Source of the DNA: Aplidium turbinatum
Taxonomy: Eukaryota > Chordata > Ascidiacea > Aplousobranchia > Polyclinidae
Direction: 5' to 3'
Length of the DNA stretch: 64,000 nt
Assembly: GCA_918807975.1 (NCBI GenBank)
Contig: OU964921.1
Coordinates: forward strand, 18,998,498 to 19,062,497
Part shown: piece by piece, positions 36,756 to 48,716 of the stretch
Layout: every line of letters starts with the position of its first letter
Numbering within the stretch: the stretch's first letter is position 1
Program-made: the position numbers and the translations under genes
The notes under the pieces: model-generated
Database searches by the model: none
Seen by the model: the letters and a program-made list of their open reading frames with translations, nothing else
Told to the model about the DNA's origin: nothing

Positions 36756-38756
36756 TTTTTCGATAATGTTCACTTTTAGTACGTAAAAAAACTTTCTTAG
36801 ACAATTTTTAATGACGTTAGTTCCAAACTAAAAGAATTAGATAGTTTTGCAAAAAAAAAAAGTTTTTCACTGTATGAAATGTTTTTGAAAAATTTTTTTG
36901 AAAAGACAATTTTTTTTCAATAATGTTCACTTTTAGTACGTAAATAAACTTTCTTAGACAATTTTTAATGACGTTAGTTCCAAACTAAAAGAATTAGATA
37001 GTTTCGCAAAAAAAAATTATTTTTCACTGTATGAAATGTCTTGGAAAAAGTTTTTGAAAAGACAAGTTTTTTTCAATGATGTTCACTTTTAGTACGTAAC
37101 AAAACTTTCTTAGACAATTTTTAATGACATTAGTTCCAAACTAAAAGAATTAGATAGTTTCGCAAAAAAAAATTATTTTTCACTCTAAGAAATGTCTTAG
37201 AAAAATTTTTTTGAAAAGACAATTTTTTTTCAATAATGTTCACTTTTAGTACGTAAATAAACTTTCTTAGACAATTTTTAATGACGTTAGTTCCAAACTA
37301 AAAGAATTAGATGGTTTGCCAAAAAAAATTTATTTTTTACTGTATGAAATGTCTTAGAAAAATTTTTGAAAAATTTTTTTGAAAAGACAATTTTTTTTCA
37401 ATAATGTTTACTTTTAGTTCGTAAATAAACTTTCTTAGACAATTTTTAATAACGTTAGTTCCAAACTAAAAGAATTAGATAGTTTCGCAGAAAAAAATTA
37501 TTTTTTAATGCATGAAATGTCTTGGAAAAGTTTTTGAAAAACTTTTGAAAAAGACAATTTTTTTCAATAATGTTCACTTTAGTACGTAAAAAAATTTTCT
37601 TAGACAATTTTTAATGACGTTAGTTTCAAACTAAAAGAATTAGATTGTTTCGCAAAAAAAAATTATTTTTCACTGTATGAAATGTTTTACAAAATTTTTG
37701 AAAAATTTTTTTGAAAAGACAATTTTTTTTCAATAATGTTCACTTTTAGTACGTAAATAAACTTTCTTAGACAATTTTTAATGATGTTAGTTCCAAACTA
37801 AAAGAATTAGATAGTTTTGCAAAAAAAAAAGTTTTTCACTGTATGAAATGTTTTTGAAAAATTTTTTTGAAAAGACAATTTTTTTTCAATAATGTTCACT
37901 TTTAGTACGTAAATAAACTTTCTTAGACAATTTTTAATGACGTTAGTTCCAAACTAAAAGAATTAGATAGTTTCGCAGAAAAAAATTATTTTTTAATGCA
38001 TGAAATGTCTTAGGAAAAATTTTTGAAAAACTTTTGAAAAAGACAATTTTTTTCAATAATGTTCACTTTTAGTACGTAAAAAAACTTTCTTAGACAATTT
38101 TTAATGACGTTAGTTTCAAACTAAAAGAATTAGATTGTTTCGCAAAAAAAAATTATTTTTCACTGTATGAAATGTTTTACAAAATTTTTGAAAAATTTTT
38201 TTGAAAAGACAATTTTTTTTCAATAATGTTCACTATTGGTACGTAAAAAAACTTTCTTAGACAATTTTTAATGACATTAGTTCCAAACTAAAAGAATTAG
38301 ATAGTTTCGCAAAAAAAAATTATTTTTCACTGTATGAAATGTCTTAGAAAAGTTTTTGAAAAATTTTTTTGAAAACACAAATTTTTTTCGATAATGTTCA
38401 CTTTTAGTACGTAAAAAAACTTTCTTAGACAATTTTTAATGACGTTAGTTCCAAACAAAAAGAATTAGATAGTTTCGCAAAAAAAATTATTTTCACTGTA
38501 TAAAATGTCTTGGAAAAATTTTTTTAAAAATTCAATTTTTTTTCAATAATGTTCACTTTTAGTACGTAAATAAACTTTCTTAGACAATTTTTAATGACGT
38601 TAGTTCCAAACTAAAAGAATTAGATAGTTTCGCAAAAAAAAAATTATTTTTCACTGTATGAAACGTCTTGGAAAAGGTTTTTTGAAAAGACAAGTTTTTT
38701 CAATGATGTTCACTTTTAGTACGTAAAAAAACTTTCTTAGACAATTTTTAATGACA
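36756..38756 (+). repeat. Q-cassette segment with a 488-bp internal duplication
   Basis: After the expansion the order CGATAATG, GTTTTGC, GACAAG with CAATGATG, GACATTAG, CTCTAAG, GTTTGCC, TTCGTAA, AATAACGTT and CGCAGAAA matches 8,700-9,600. CGCAGAAA at 37,486 then returns at 37,974 (offset 488), so about three monomers were duplicated or swapped in. The second copy has TTAGGAAAAATTTTTG. The CACTATTGGTACG monomer is at 38,229. The segment leads into block I2. Confidence 0.8.
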
Positions 38757-41700
38757 TTAGTTCCAAACTAAAAGAATTAGATAGTTTCGCAAAAAAAAAC
38801 TATTTTTCACTCTATGAAATGTCTTGGAAAAATTTTTTTGAAAAGACAATTTTTTTTTAATAATGTTCACTTTTAGTACGTAACAAAACTTTCTTAGACA
38901 ATTTTTAATGACGTTAGTTCCAAGCTAAAAGAATTAGATAGTTTCGCAAAAAAAAATTATTTTTCACTGTATGAAATGTCTTAGAAAAGTTTTTGAAAAA
39001 TTTTTTTGAAAAGACAATTTTTTTTCAATAATGTTCACTTTTAGTACGTAAAAAAACTTTCTTAGACAATTTTTAATGACGTTAGTTCCAAACTAAAAGA
39101 ATTAGATAGTTTTCCAAAAAAAAAAAGTTTTTCACTGTATGAAATGGTTTTGAAAAATTTTTTTAAAAAGACAATTTTTTTTCAATAATGTTCACTTTTA
39201 GTACGTAACAAAACTTTCTTAGACAATTTTTAATGACGTTCGTTCCAAACTAAAAGAATTAGATAGTTTCGCAAAAAAAAATTATTTTTTACTGTATGAA
39301 ATGTTTTTGAAAAATTTTTGAAAAATTTTTTTGAAAACACAATTTTTTTTCAATAATGTTCACTTTTAGTACGTAAATAAACTTTCTTAGACAATTTTTA
39401 ATGACGTTAGTTCCAAACTAAAAGAATTAGATAGTTTCGCAAAAAAAAATTATTTTTCACTGTATGAAATGTCTTAGAAAAACTTCTGAAAAATTTCTTT
39501 GAAAAGACAATTTTTTTTCAATAATGTTCACTTTTAGTACGTAAATAAACTTTCTTAGACAATTTTTAATGACGTTAGTTCCAAACTAAAAGAATTAGAT
39601 AGTTTCGCAAAAAAAAATTATTTTTCACTGTATGAAATGTCTTAGAAAAATTTCTGAAAAATTTCTTTGAAAAGACAATTTTTTTTCAATAATGTTCACT
39701 TTTAGTACGTAAATAAACTTTCTTAGACAATTTTTAATGACGTTAGTTCCAAACTAAAAGAATTAGATAGTTTCGCAAAAAAAAATTATTTTTCACTGTA
39801 TGAAATGTCTTAGAAAAATTTCTGAAAAATTTCTTTGAAAAGACAATTTTTTTTCAATAATGTTCACTTTTAGTACGTAAATAAACTTTCTTAGACAATT
39901 TTTAATGATGTTAGTTCCAAACTAAAAGAATTAGATAGTTTCGCAAAAAAAAATTATTTTTCACTCTATGAAATGTCTTGGAAAAATTTTTTTGAAAAGA
40001 CAATTTTTTTTCAATAATGTTCACTTTTAGTACGTAACAAAACTTCCTTAGACAATTTTTAATGACGTTAGTTCCAAACTAAAAGAATTAGATAGTTTCG
40101 CAAAAAAAAATTATTTTTCACTGTATGAAATGTCTTAGAAAAGTTTTTGAAAAATTTTTTTGAAAAGACAATTTTTTTTCAATAATGTTCACTTTTAGTA
40201 CGTAAAAAAACTTTCTTAGACAATTTTTAATGACGTTAGTTCCAAACTAAAAGAATTAGATAGTTTCGCAAAAAAAAATTATTTTTCACTGTATGAAATG
40301 TCTTGGAAATAGTTTTTTGAAAAGACAATTTTTTTTCAATAATGTTCACTTTTAGTACGTAAAAAAACTTTCTTAGACAATTTTTAATGACGTTAGTTCC
40401 AAACTAAAAGAATTAGATAGTTTCGCAAAAAAAAAAATTATTTTTCACTGTATGAAATGTCTTAGAAAAGTTTTTGAAAAATTTTTTTGAAAAGACAATT
40501 TTTTTTCAATAATGTTCACTTTTAGTACGTAAAAAAACTTTCTTAGACAATTTTTAATGACGTTAGTTCCAAACTAAAAGAATTAGATAGTTTCGCAAAA
40601 AAAAATTATTTTTCACTGTATGAAATGTCTTGGAAATAGTTTTTTGAAAAGACAATTTTTTTTCAATAATGTTCACTTTTGGTACGTAAAAAAACTTTCT
40701 TAGACAATTTTTAATGATGTTAGTTCCAAACTAAAAGAATTAGATAGTTTCGCAAAAAAAAATTATTTTTCACTCTATGAAATGTCTTGGAAAAATTTTT
40801 TTGAAAAGACAATTTTTTTTCAATAATGTTCACTTTTAGTACGTAACAAAACTTCCTTAGACAATTTTTAATGACGTTAGTTCCAAACTAAAAGAATTAG
40901 ATAGTTTCGCAAAAAAAAATTATTTTTCACTGTATGAAATGTCTTAGAAAAGTTTTTGAAAAATTTTTTTGAAAAGACAATTTTTTTTCAATAATGTTCA
41001 CTTTTAGTACGTAAAAAAACTTTCTTAGATGATTTTTAATGACGTTAGTTCCAAACTAAAAGAATTGGATAGTTTTCCAAAAAAAAAAAGTTTTTCACTG
41101 TATGAAATGGTTTTGAAAAATTTCTTAAAAAGACAATTTTTTTTCAATAATGTTCACTTTTAGTACGTAACAAAACTTTCTTAGACAATTTTTAATGACG
41201 TTCATTCCAAACTAAAAGAATTAGATAGTTTCGCAAAAAAAAATTATTTTTTACTGTAGGAAATGTTTTTGAAAAATTTTTGAAAAATTTTTTTGAAAAG
41301 ACAATTTTTTTTCAATAATGTTCACTTTTAGTACGTAAATAAACTTTCTTAGACAATTTTTAATGACGTTAGTTCCAAACTAAAAGAATTAGATAGTTTC
41401 GCAAAAAAAAATTATTTTTCACTGTATGAAATGTCTTAGAAAAACTTCTGAAAAATTTCTTTGAAAAGACAATTTTTTTTCAATAATGTTCACTTTTAGT
41501 ACGTAAAAAAGCTTTCTTAGACAATTTTTAATGACGTTAGTTCCAAACTAAAAGAATTAGATAGTTTCGCAAAAAAAAATTATTTTTCACTGTATGAAAT
41601 GTCTTAGAAAAGTTTTTGAAAATTTTTTTTGAAAAGACAATTTTTTTTCAATAATTTTCACTTTTAGTACGTAAAAAAGCTTTCTTAGACAATTTTTAAT

Positions 41701-43350
41701 GACGTTAGTTCCAAACTAAAAGAATTAGATAGTTTCGCAAAAAAAAATTATTTTTCACGGTATGAAATGTCTTGGAAAAAGTTTTTTGAAAAGACAAGTT
41801 TTTTTCAATGATGTTCACTTTTAGTACGTAAAAAAGCTTTCTTAGACAATTTTTAATGACGTTAGTTCCAAACTAAAAGAATTAGATAGTTTCCCAAAAA
41901 AAAATTATTTTTTACTCTATGAAATGTCTTGGAAATAGTTTTTTGAAAAGACAATTTTTTTTCAATAATGTTCACTTTTAGTACGTAACAAAACTTCCTT
42001 AGACAATTTTTAATGACGTTAGTTCCAAACTAAAAGAATTAGATAGTTTCGCAAAAAAAAAAATTATTTTTCACTGTATGAAATGTCTTAGAAAAGTTTT
42101 TGAAAAATTTTTTTGAAAAGACAATTTTTTTTCAATAATGTTCACTTTTAGTACGTAAAAAAACTTTCTTAGACAATTTTTAATGACGTTAGTTCCAAAC
42201 TAAAAGAATTAGATAGTTTCGCAAAAAAAAATTATTTTTCACTGTATGAAATGTCTTGGAAATAGTTTTTTGAAAAGACAATTTTTTTTCAATAATGTTC
42301 ACTTTTGGTACGTAAAAAAACTTTCTTAGACAATTTTTAATGATGTTAGTTCCAAACTAAAAGAATTAGATAGTTTCGCAAAAAAAAATTATTTTTCACT
42401 CTATGAAATGTCTTGGAAAAATTTTTTTGAAAAGACAATTTTTTTTCAATAATGTTCACTTTTAGTACGTAACAAAACTTCCTTAGACAATTTTTAATGA
42501 CGTTAGTTCCAAACTAAAAGAATTAGATAGTTTCGCAAAAAAAAATTATTTTTCACTGTATGAAATGTCTTAGAAAAGTTTTTGAAAAATTTTTTTGAAA
42601 AGACAATTTTTTTTCAATAATGTTCACTTTTAGTACGTAAAAAAACTTTCTTAGACAATTTTTAATGACGTTAGTTCCAAACTAAAAGAATTAGATAGTT
42701 TCGCAAAAAAAAATTATTTTTCACTGTATGAAATGTCTTGGAAATAGTTTTTTGAAAAGACAATTTTTTTTCAATAATGTTCACTTTTAGTACGTAACAA
42801 AACTTCCTTAGACAATTTTTAATGACGTTAGTTCCAAACTAAAAGAATTAGATAGTTTCGCAAAAAAAAATTATTTTTCACTGTATGAAATGTCTTAGAA
42901 AAGTTTTTGAAAAATTTTTTTGAAAAGACAATTTTTTTTCAATAATGTTCACTTTTAGTACGTAAAAAAACTTTCTTAGACAATTTTTAATGACGTTAGT
43001 TCCAAACTAAAAGAATTAGATAGTTTCGCAAAAAAAAATTATTTTTCACTGTATGAAATGTCTTGGAAATAGTTTTTTGAAAAGACAATTTTTTTTCAAT
43101 AATGTTCACTTTTGGTACGTAAAAAAACTTTCTTAGACAATTTTTAATGACGTTAGTTCCAAACTAAAAGAATTAGATAGTTTTGCAAAAAAAAATTATT
43201 TTTCACTGTATGAAATGTCTTAGAAAATTTTTGAAAATTTTTTTTGAAAAGACAATTTTTTTTCAATAATGTTCACTTTTAGTACGTAAAAAAACTTTCT
43301 TAGACAATTTTTAATGACGTTAGTTCCAAACTAAAAGAATTAGATAGTTT
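38757..43350 (+). repeat. Block I, copy 2 (4,594 bp)
   Basis: This is the partner of 27,900-32,493 at offset 10,857 throughout. The left edge is set by GACATT (38,756) against GACGTT (27,899), and the right edge by GTTTTGC (43,351) against GTTTCGC (32,494). Both edges fall on CpG-type differences. It is in the same orientation and is separated from copy 1 by 6,263 bp of other satellite. Confidence 0.92.
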
Positions 43351-43735
43351 TGCAAAAAAAATTATTTTTCACTGTATGAAATGTCTTAGAAAAGTTTTTG
43401 AAAAATTTTTTTGAAAAGACAATTTTTTTTCAATAATGTTCACTTTTGGTACGTAAAAAAACTTTCTTAGACAATTTTTAATGACATTAGTTCCAAACTA
43501 AAAGAATTAGATAGTTTCGCAAAAAAAAAAATTATTTTTCACTGTATGAAATGTCTTGGAAAAATTTTTTTGAAAAGACAATTTTTTTTCAATAATGTTC
43601 ACTTTTAGTACGTAAAAAAACTTTCTTAGACAATTTTTAATGACGTTAGTTCCAAACTATAAGAATTAGATAGTTTCGCAAAAAAAAATTATTTTTCACT
43701 GTATGAAATGTCTTGGAAAAAGTTTTTTGAAAAGA
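43351..43735 (+). repeat. Linker resembling 21,698-22,060
   Basis: This has a GTTTTGC monomer, CTTTTGGTACG with GACATTAG, and TTGGAAAAATTTTTTTG, matching the start of unit F copy 2 in order. One CCAAACTATAAG (near 43,655) is shared with about 10,730. Confidence 0.75.
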
Positions 43736-45650
43736 CAATTTTTTTTCAATAATGTTCACTTTTAGTACGTAACAAAACTTCCTTAGATGATTTTTAATGA
43801 CGTTAGTTTCAAACTAAAAGAATTAGATTGTTTCGCAAAAAAAAATTATTTTTCATTGTATGAAATGTCTTAGAAAAAATTTTGAAAAATTTGTTTGAAA
43901 TCACAATTTTTTTTCGATAATGTTCACTTTTAGTACGTAAAAAAACTTTCTTAGACAATTTTTAATGACGTTAGTTCCAAACTAAAAGAATTAGATAGTT
44001 TTCCAAAAAAAAAAAGTTTTTCACTGTATGAAATGGTTTTGAAAAATTATTTTAAAAAGACATTTTTTTTTCAATAATGTTCACTTTTAGTACGTAAAAA
44101 AACTTTCTTAGACAATTTTTAATGACGTTAGTTCCAAACTAAAAGAATTAGATAGTTTTCCAAAAAAAAAAAGTTTTTCACTGTATGAAATGGTTTTGAA
44201 AAATTATTTTAAAAAGACAATTTTTTTTCAATAATGTTCACTTTTAGTACGTAAAAAAACTTTCTTAGACAATTTTTAATGACGTTAGTTCCAAACTAAA
44301 AGAATTAGATAGTTTTCCAAAAAAAAAAAGTTTTTCACTGTATGAAATGGTTTTGAAAAATTTCTTTAAAAAGACAATTTTTTTTCAATAATGTTCACTT
44401 TTAGTACGTAACAAAACTTTCTTAGACAATTTTTAATGACGTTCATTCCAAACTAAAAGAATTAGATAGTTTCGCAAAAAAAAATTATTTTTTACTGTAT
44501 GAAATGTTTTTGAAAAATTTTTGAAAAATTTTTTTGAAAAGACAATTTTTTTTCAATAATGTTCACTTTTAGTACGTAAATAAACTTTCTTAGACAATTT
44601 TTAATGACGTTAGTTCCAAACTAAAAGAATTAGATAGTTTCGCAAAAAAAAATTATTTTTCACTGTATGAAATGTCTTAGAAAAACTTCTGAAAAATTTC
44701 TTTGAAAAGACAATTTTTTTTCAATAATGTTCACTTTTAGTACGTAAAAAAGCTTTCCTAGACAATTTTTAATGACGTTAGTTCCAAACTAAAAGAATTA
44801 GATAGTTTCGCAAAAAAAAATTATTTTTCACTGTATGAAATGTCTTAGAAAAGTTTTTGAAAATTTTTTTTGAAAAGACAATTTTTTTTCAATAATGTTC
44901 ACTTTTAGTACGTAAAAAAACTTTCTTAGACAATTTTTAATGACGTTAGTTCCAAACTAAAAGAATTAGATAGTTTCGCAAAAAAAAATTATTTTTCACG
45001 GTATGAAATGTCTTGGAAAAAGTTTTTTGAAAAGACAAGTTTTTTTCAATGATGTTCACTTTTAGTACGTAAAAAAGCTTTCTTAGACAATTTTTAATGA
45101 CGTTAGTTCCAAACTAAAAGAATTAGATAGTTTCCCAAAAAAAAATTATTTTTTACTGTATGAAATGTCTTAGAAAAATTTTTGAAAAATTTTTTTGAAA
45201 AGACAATTTTTTTTCAATAATGTTCACTTTTAGTTCGTAAATAAACTTTCTTAGACAATTTTTAATGACGTTAGTTCCAAACTAAAAGAATTAGAGAGTT
45301 TTGCAAAAAAAATTATTTTTTACTGCATGAAATGTCTTGAAAAAGTTTTTGAGAAACTTTTGAAAAAGACAATTTTTTCAATAATGTTCACTTTAGTACG
45401 TAAAAAAACTTTCTTAGACAATTTTTAATGACGTTAGTTTCAAACTAAAAGAATTAGATTGTTTCGCAAAAAAAAATTATTTTTCACTGTATGAAATGTC
45501 ATAGAAAAGTTTTTGAAAAATTTTTTTGAAAAGGCAATTTTTTTTTAATAATGTTCACTTTTAGTACGTAAAAAAACTTTCTTAGACAATTTTTAATGAC
45601 GTTAGTTCCAAACTAAAAGAATTAGATAGTTTCGCAAAAAAAAATTATTT
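43736..45650 (+). repeat. Unit K, copy 1
   Basis: This matches 49,615-51,535 at an offset of 5,883-5,885 and 58,910-60,830 in L copy 2. Markers: ACTTCCTTAGATGA, GAAATCACAA (GAAAACACAA elsewhere), three GTTTTCC/GGTTTTG monomers, GACGTTCATTCC, AAAAAGCTTTC, CACGGTATG, a shortened CAATTTTTTCAATAATG, and TGTCATAGAAAAG (45,497; 51,380). It ends where CACTGTATG with TTGGAGAAATTTC replaces GCACAGTATG. Confidence 0.83.
43997..44470 (+). repeat. Three identical-type short monomers in a row
   Basis: The GTTTTCC monomer with A11, GTTTTTCACTG and GGTTTTGAAAAATT occurs three times in succession, near 44,000, 44,157 and 44,316. Elsewhere it usually occurs singly (14,850, 24,000, 28,255). The third copy differs in ending AATTTCTTTAAAAAG and in its downstream GACGTTCATTCC. 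The same triplet occurs at 49,885-50,360 and 59,180-59,655. Confidence 0.85.
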
Positions 45651-48600
45651 TTCACTGTATGAAATGTCTTGGAGAAATTTCTGAAAAATTTCTTTGAAAA
45701 GACAATTTTTTTTCAATAATGTTCACTTTTAGTACGTAAATAAACTTTCTTAGACAATTTTTAATGACGTTAGTTCCAAACTAAAAGAATTAGATAGTTT
45801 CGCAAAAAAAAATTATTTCTCACTGTATGAAATGTCTTAGAAAAATTTCTGAAAAATTTCTTTGAAAAGACAATTTTTTTTCAATAATGTTCACTTTTAG
45901 TACGTAAATAAACTTTCTTAGACAATTTTTAATGACGTTAGTTCCAAACAAAAAGAATTAGATAGTTTCGCAAAAAAAAATTATTTTTCACTGTATGAAA
46001 TGTCTTAGAAAAATTTCTGAATAATTTCTTTGAAAAGACAATTTTTTTTCAATAATGTTCACTTTTAGTACGTAAATAAACTTTCTTAGACAATTTTTAA
46101 TGATGTTAGTTCCAAACTAAAAGAATTAGATAGTTTCGCAAAAAAAAATTATTTTTCACTGTATGAAATGTCTTGGAAAAATTTCTGAAAAATTTCTTTG
46201 AAAAGACAATTTTTTTTCAATAATGTTCACTTTTAGTACGTAAAAAAACTTTCTTAGACAATTTTTAATGACGTTAGTTCCAAACTAAAGGAATTAGATA
46301 GTTTCGCAAAAAAAATTTATTTTTCACTGTATGAAATGTCTTAGAAAAACTTTTGAAAAATTTTTTTGAAAACACAATTTTTTTTCGATAATGTTCACTT
46401 TTAGTACGTAAAAAAACTTTCTTAGACAATTTTTAATGACGTTAGTTCCAAACTAAAAGAATTAGATAGTTTTGCAAAAAAAAAAAGTTTTTCACTGTAT
46501 GAAATGTTTTTGAACAATTTTTTTGAAAAGACAATTTTTTTTCAATAATGTTCACTTTTAGTACGTAAATAAACTTTCTTAGACAATTTTTAATGACGTT
46601 AGTTCCAAACTAAAAGAATTAGATAGTTTCGCAAAAAAAAATTATTTTTCACTGTATAAAATGTCTTGGAAAAAGTTTTTGAAAAGACAAGTTTTTTTCA
46701 ATGATGTTCACTTTTAGTACGTAACAAAACTTTCTTAGACAATTTTTAATGACATTAGTTCCAAACTAAAAGAATTAGATAGTTTCGCAAAAAAAAATTA
46801 TTTTTCACTCTAAGAAATGTCTTAGAAAAATTTTTTTAAAAAGACAATTTTTTTTCAATAATGTTCACTTTTAGTACGTAAATAAACTTTCTTAGACAAT
46901 TTTTAATGACGTTAGTTCCAAACTAAAAGAATTAGATAGTTTTCCAAAAAAAAAAAGTTTTTCACTGTATGAAATGGTTTTGAAAAATTTTTTTAAAAAG
47001 ACAATTTTTTTTCAATAATGTTCACTTTTAGTACGTAACAAAACTTTCTTAGACAATTTTTAATGACGTTCGTTCCAAACTAAAAGAATTAGATAGTTTC
47101 GCAAAAAAAAATTATTTTTTACTGTATGAAATGTTTTTGAAAAATTTTTGAAAAATTTTTTTGAAAAGACAATTTTTTTTCAATAATGTTCACTTTTAGT
47201 ACGTAAATAAACTTTCTTAGACAATTTTTAATGACGTTAGTTCCAAACTAAAAGAATTAGATAGTTTCGCAAAAAAAAATTATTTTTCACTGTATGAAAT
47301 GTCTTAGAAAAACTTCTGAAAAATTTCTTTGAAAAGACAATTTTTTTTCAATAATGTTCACTTTTAGTACGTAAATAAACTTTCTTAGACAATGTTTAAT
47401 GACGTTAGTTCCAAACTAAAAGAATTAGATAGTTTCGCAAAAAAAAATTATTTTTCACTGTATGAAATGTCTTAGAAAAATTTTTGAAAAATTTCTTTGA
47501 AAAGACAATTTTTTTTCAATAATGTTCACTTTTAGTACGTAAATAAACTTTCTTAGACAATTTTTAATGACGTTAGTTCCAAACTAAAAGAATTAGATAG
47601 TTTCGCAAAAAAAAATTATTTTTCACTGTATGAAATGTCTTAGAAAAATTTCTGAATAATTTCTTTGAAAAGACAATTTTTTTTCAATAATGTTCACTTT
47701 TAGTACGTAAATAAACTTTCTTAGACAATTTTTAATGATGTTAGTTCCAAACTAAAAGAATTAGATAGTTTCGCAAAAAAAAATTATTTTTCACTGTATG
47801 AAATGTCTTAGAAAAATTTCTGAAAAATTTCTTTGAAAAGACAATTGTTTTTCAATAATGTTCACTTTTAGTACGTAAAAAAACTTTCTTAGACAATTTT
47901 TAATGACGTTAGTTCCAAACTAAAGGAATTAGATAGTTTCGCAAAAAAAATTTATTTTTCACTGTATGAAATGTCTTAGAAAAACTTTTGAAAAATTTTT
48001 TTGAAAACACAATTTTTTTTCGATAATGTTCACTTTTAGTACGTAAAAAAACTTTCTTAGACAATTTTTAATGACGTTAGTTCCAAACTAAAAGAATTAG
48101 ATAGTTTTGCAAAAAAAAAAAGTTTTTCACTGTATGAAATGTTTTTGAAAAATTTGTTTGAAAAGACAATTTTTTTTCAATAATGTTCACTTTTAGTACG
48201 TAAATAAACTTTCTTAGACAATTTTTAATGACGTTACTTCCAAACTAAAAGAATTAGATAGTTTCGCAAAAAAAAATTATTTTTCACTGTATGAAATGCC
48301 TTGGAAAAAGTTTTTGAAAAGACAAGTTTTTTTCAATAATGTTCACTTTTAGTACGTAACAAAACTTTCTTAGACAATTTTTAATGACATTAGTTCCAAA
48401 CTAAAAGAATTAGATAGTTTCGCAAAAAAAAATTATTTTTCACTCTAAGAAATGTCTTAGAAAAATTTTTTTGAAAAGACAATTTTTTTTCAATAATGTT
48501 CACTTTTGGTACGTAAATAAACTTTCTTAGACAATTTTTAATGACGTTAGTTCCAAACTAAAAGAATTAGATAGTTTTGCAAAAAAAATTATTTTTCACT

Positions 48601-48714
48601 GTATGAAATGTCTTAGAAAAGTTTTTGAAAAATTTTTTTGAAAAGACAATTTTTTTTCAATAATGTTCACTTTTGGTACGTAAAAAAACTTTCTTAGACA
48701 ATTTTTAATGACAT
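45651..48714 (+). repeat. Segment P: two diverged copies, 1,635-bp offset
   Basis: GAAAAATTTCTGAATAATTTC near 46,010 and 47,645 marks two related runs (about 45,690-46,835 and 47,325-48,470), each followed by GATGTTAG, CTAAAGGAATT, CGATAATG, GTTTTGC, GACAAG, GACATTAG and CTCTAAG. They show more private changes than other pairs: GAACAATTTTTTTG (46,511), CAATTGTTTTTC (47,843), GTTACTTCC (48,235), GAAATGCCTTGG (48,293), TTATTTCTCAC (45,814). A GTTTTCC/GTTCGTT run lies between them. Confidence 0.77.
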
Positions 48715-48716
48715 GT
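48711..48716 (+). other. Junction scar at the left edge of block L1
   Basis: The anchor reads GACATGTTAG where every other monomer has GACGTTAG, GACATTAG or GATGTTAG. It looks like a GACAT-ending monomer joined to a GTTAG-starting one, with two extra bases. The position coincides with the left boundary of the 4.95-kb duplicate (48,715), so it is probably a recombination or end-joining scar. Confidence 0.6.
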
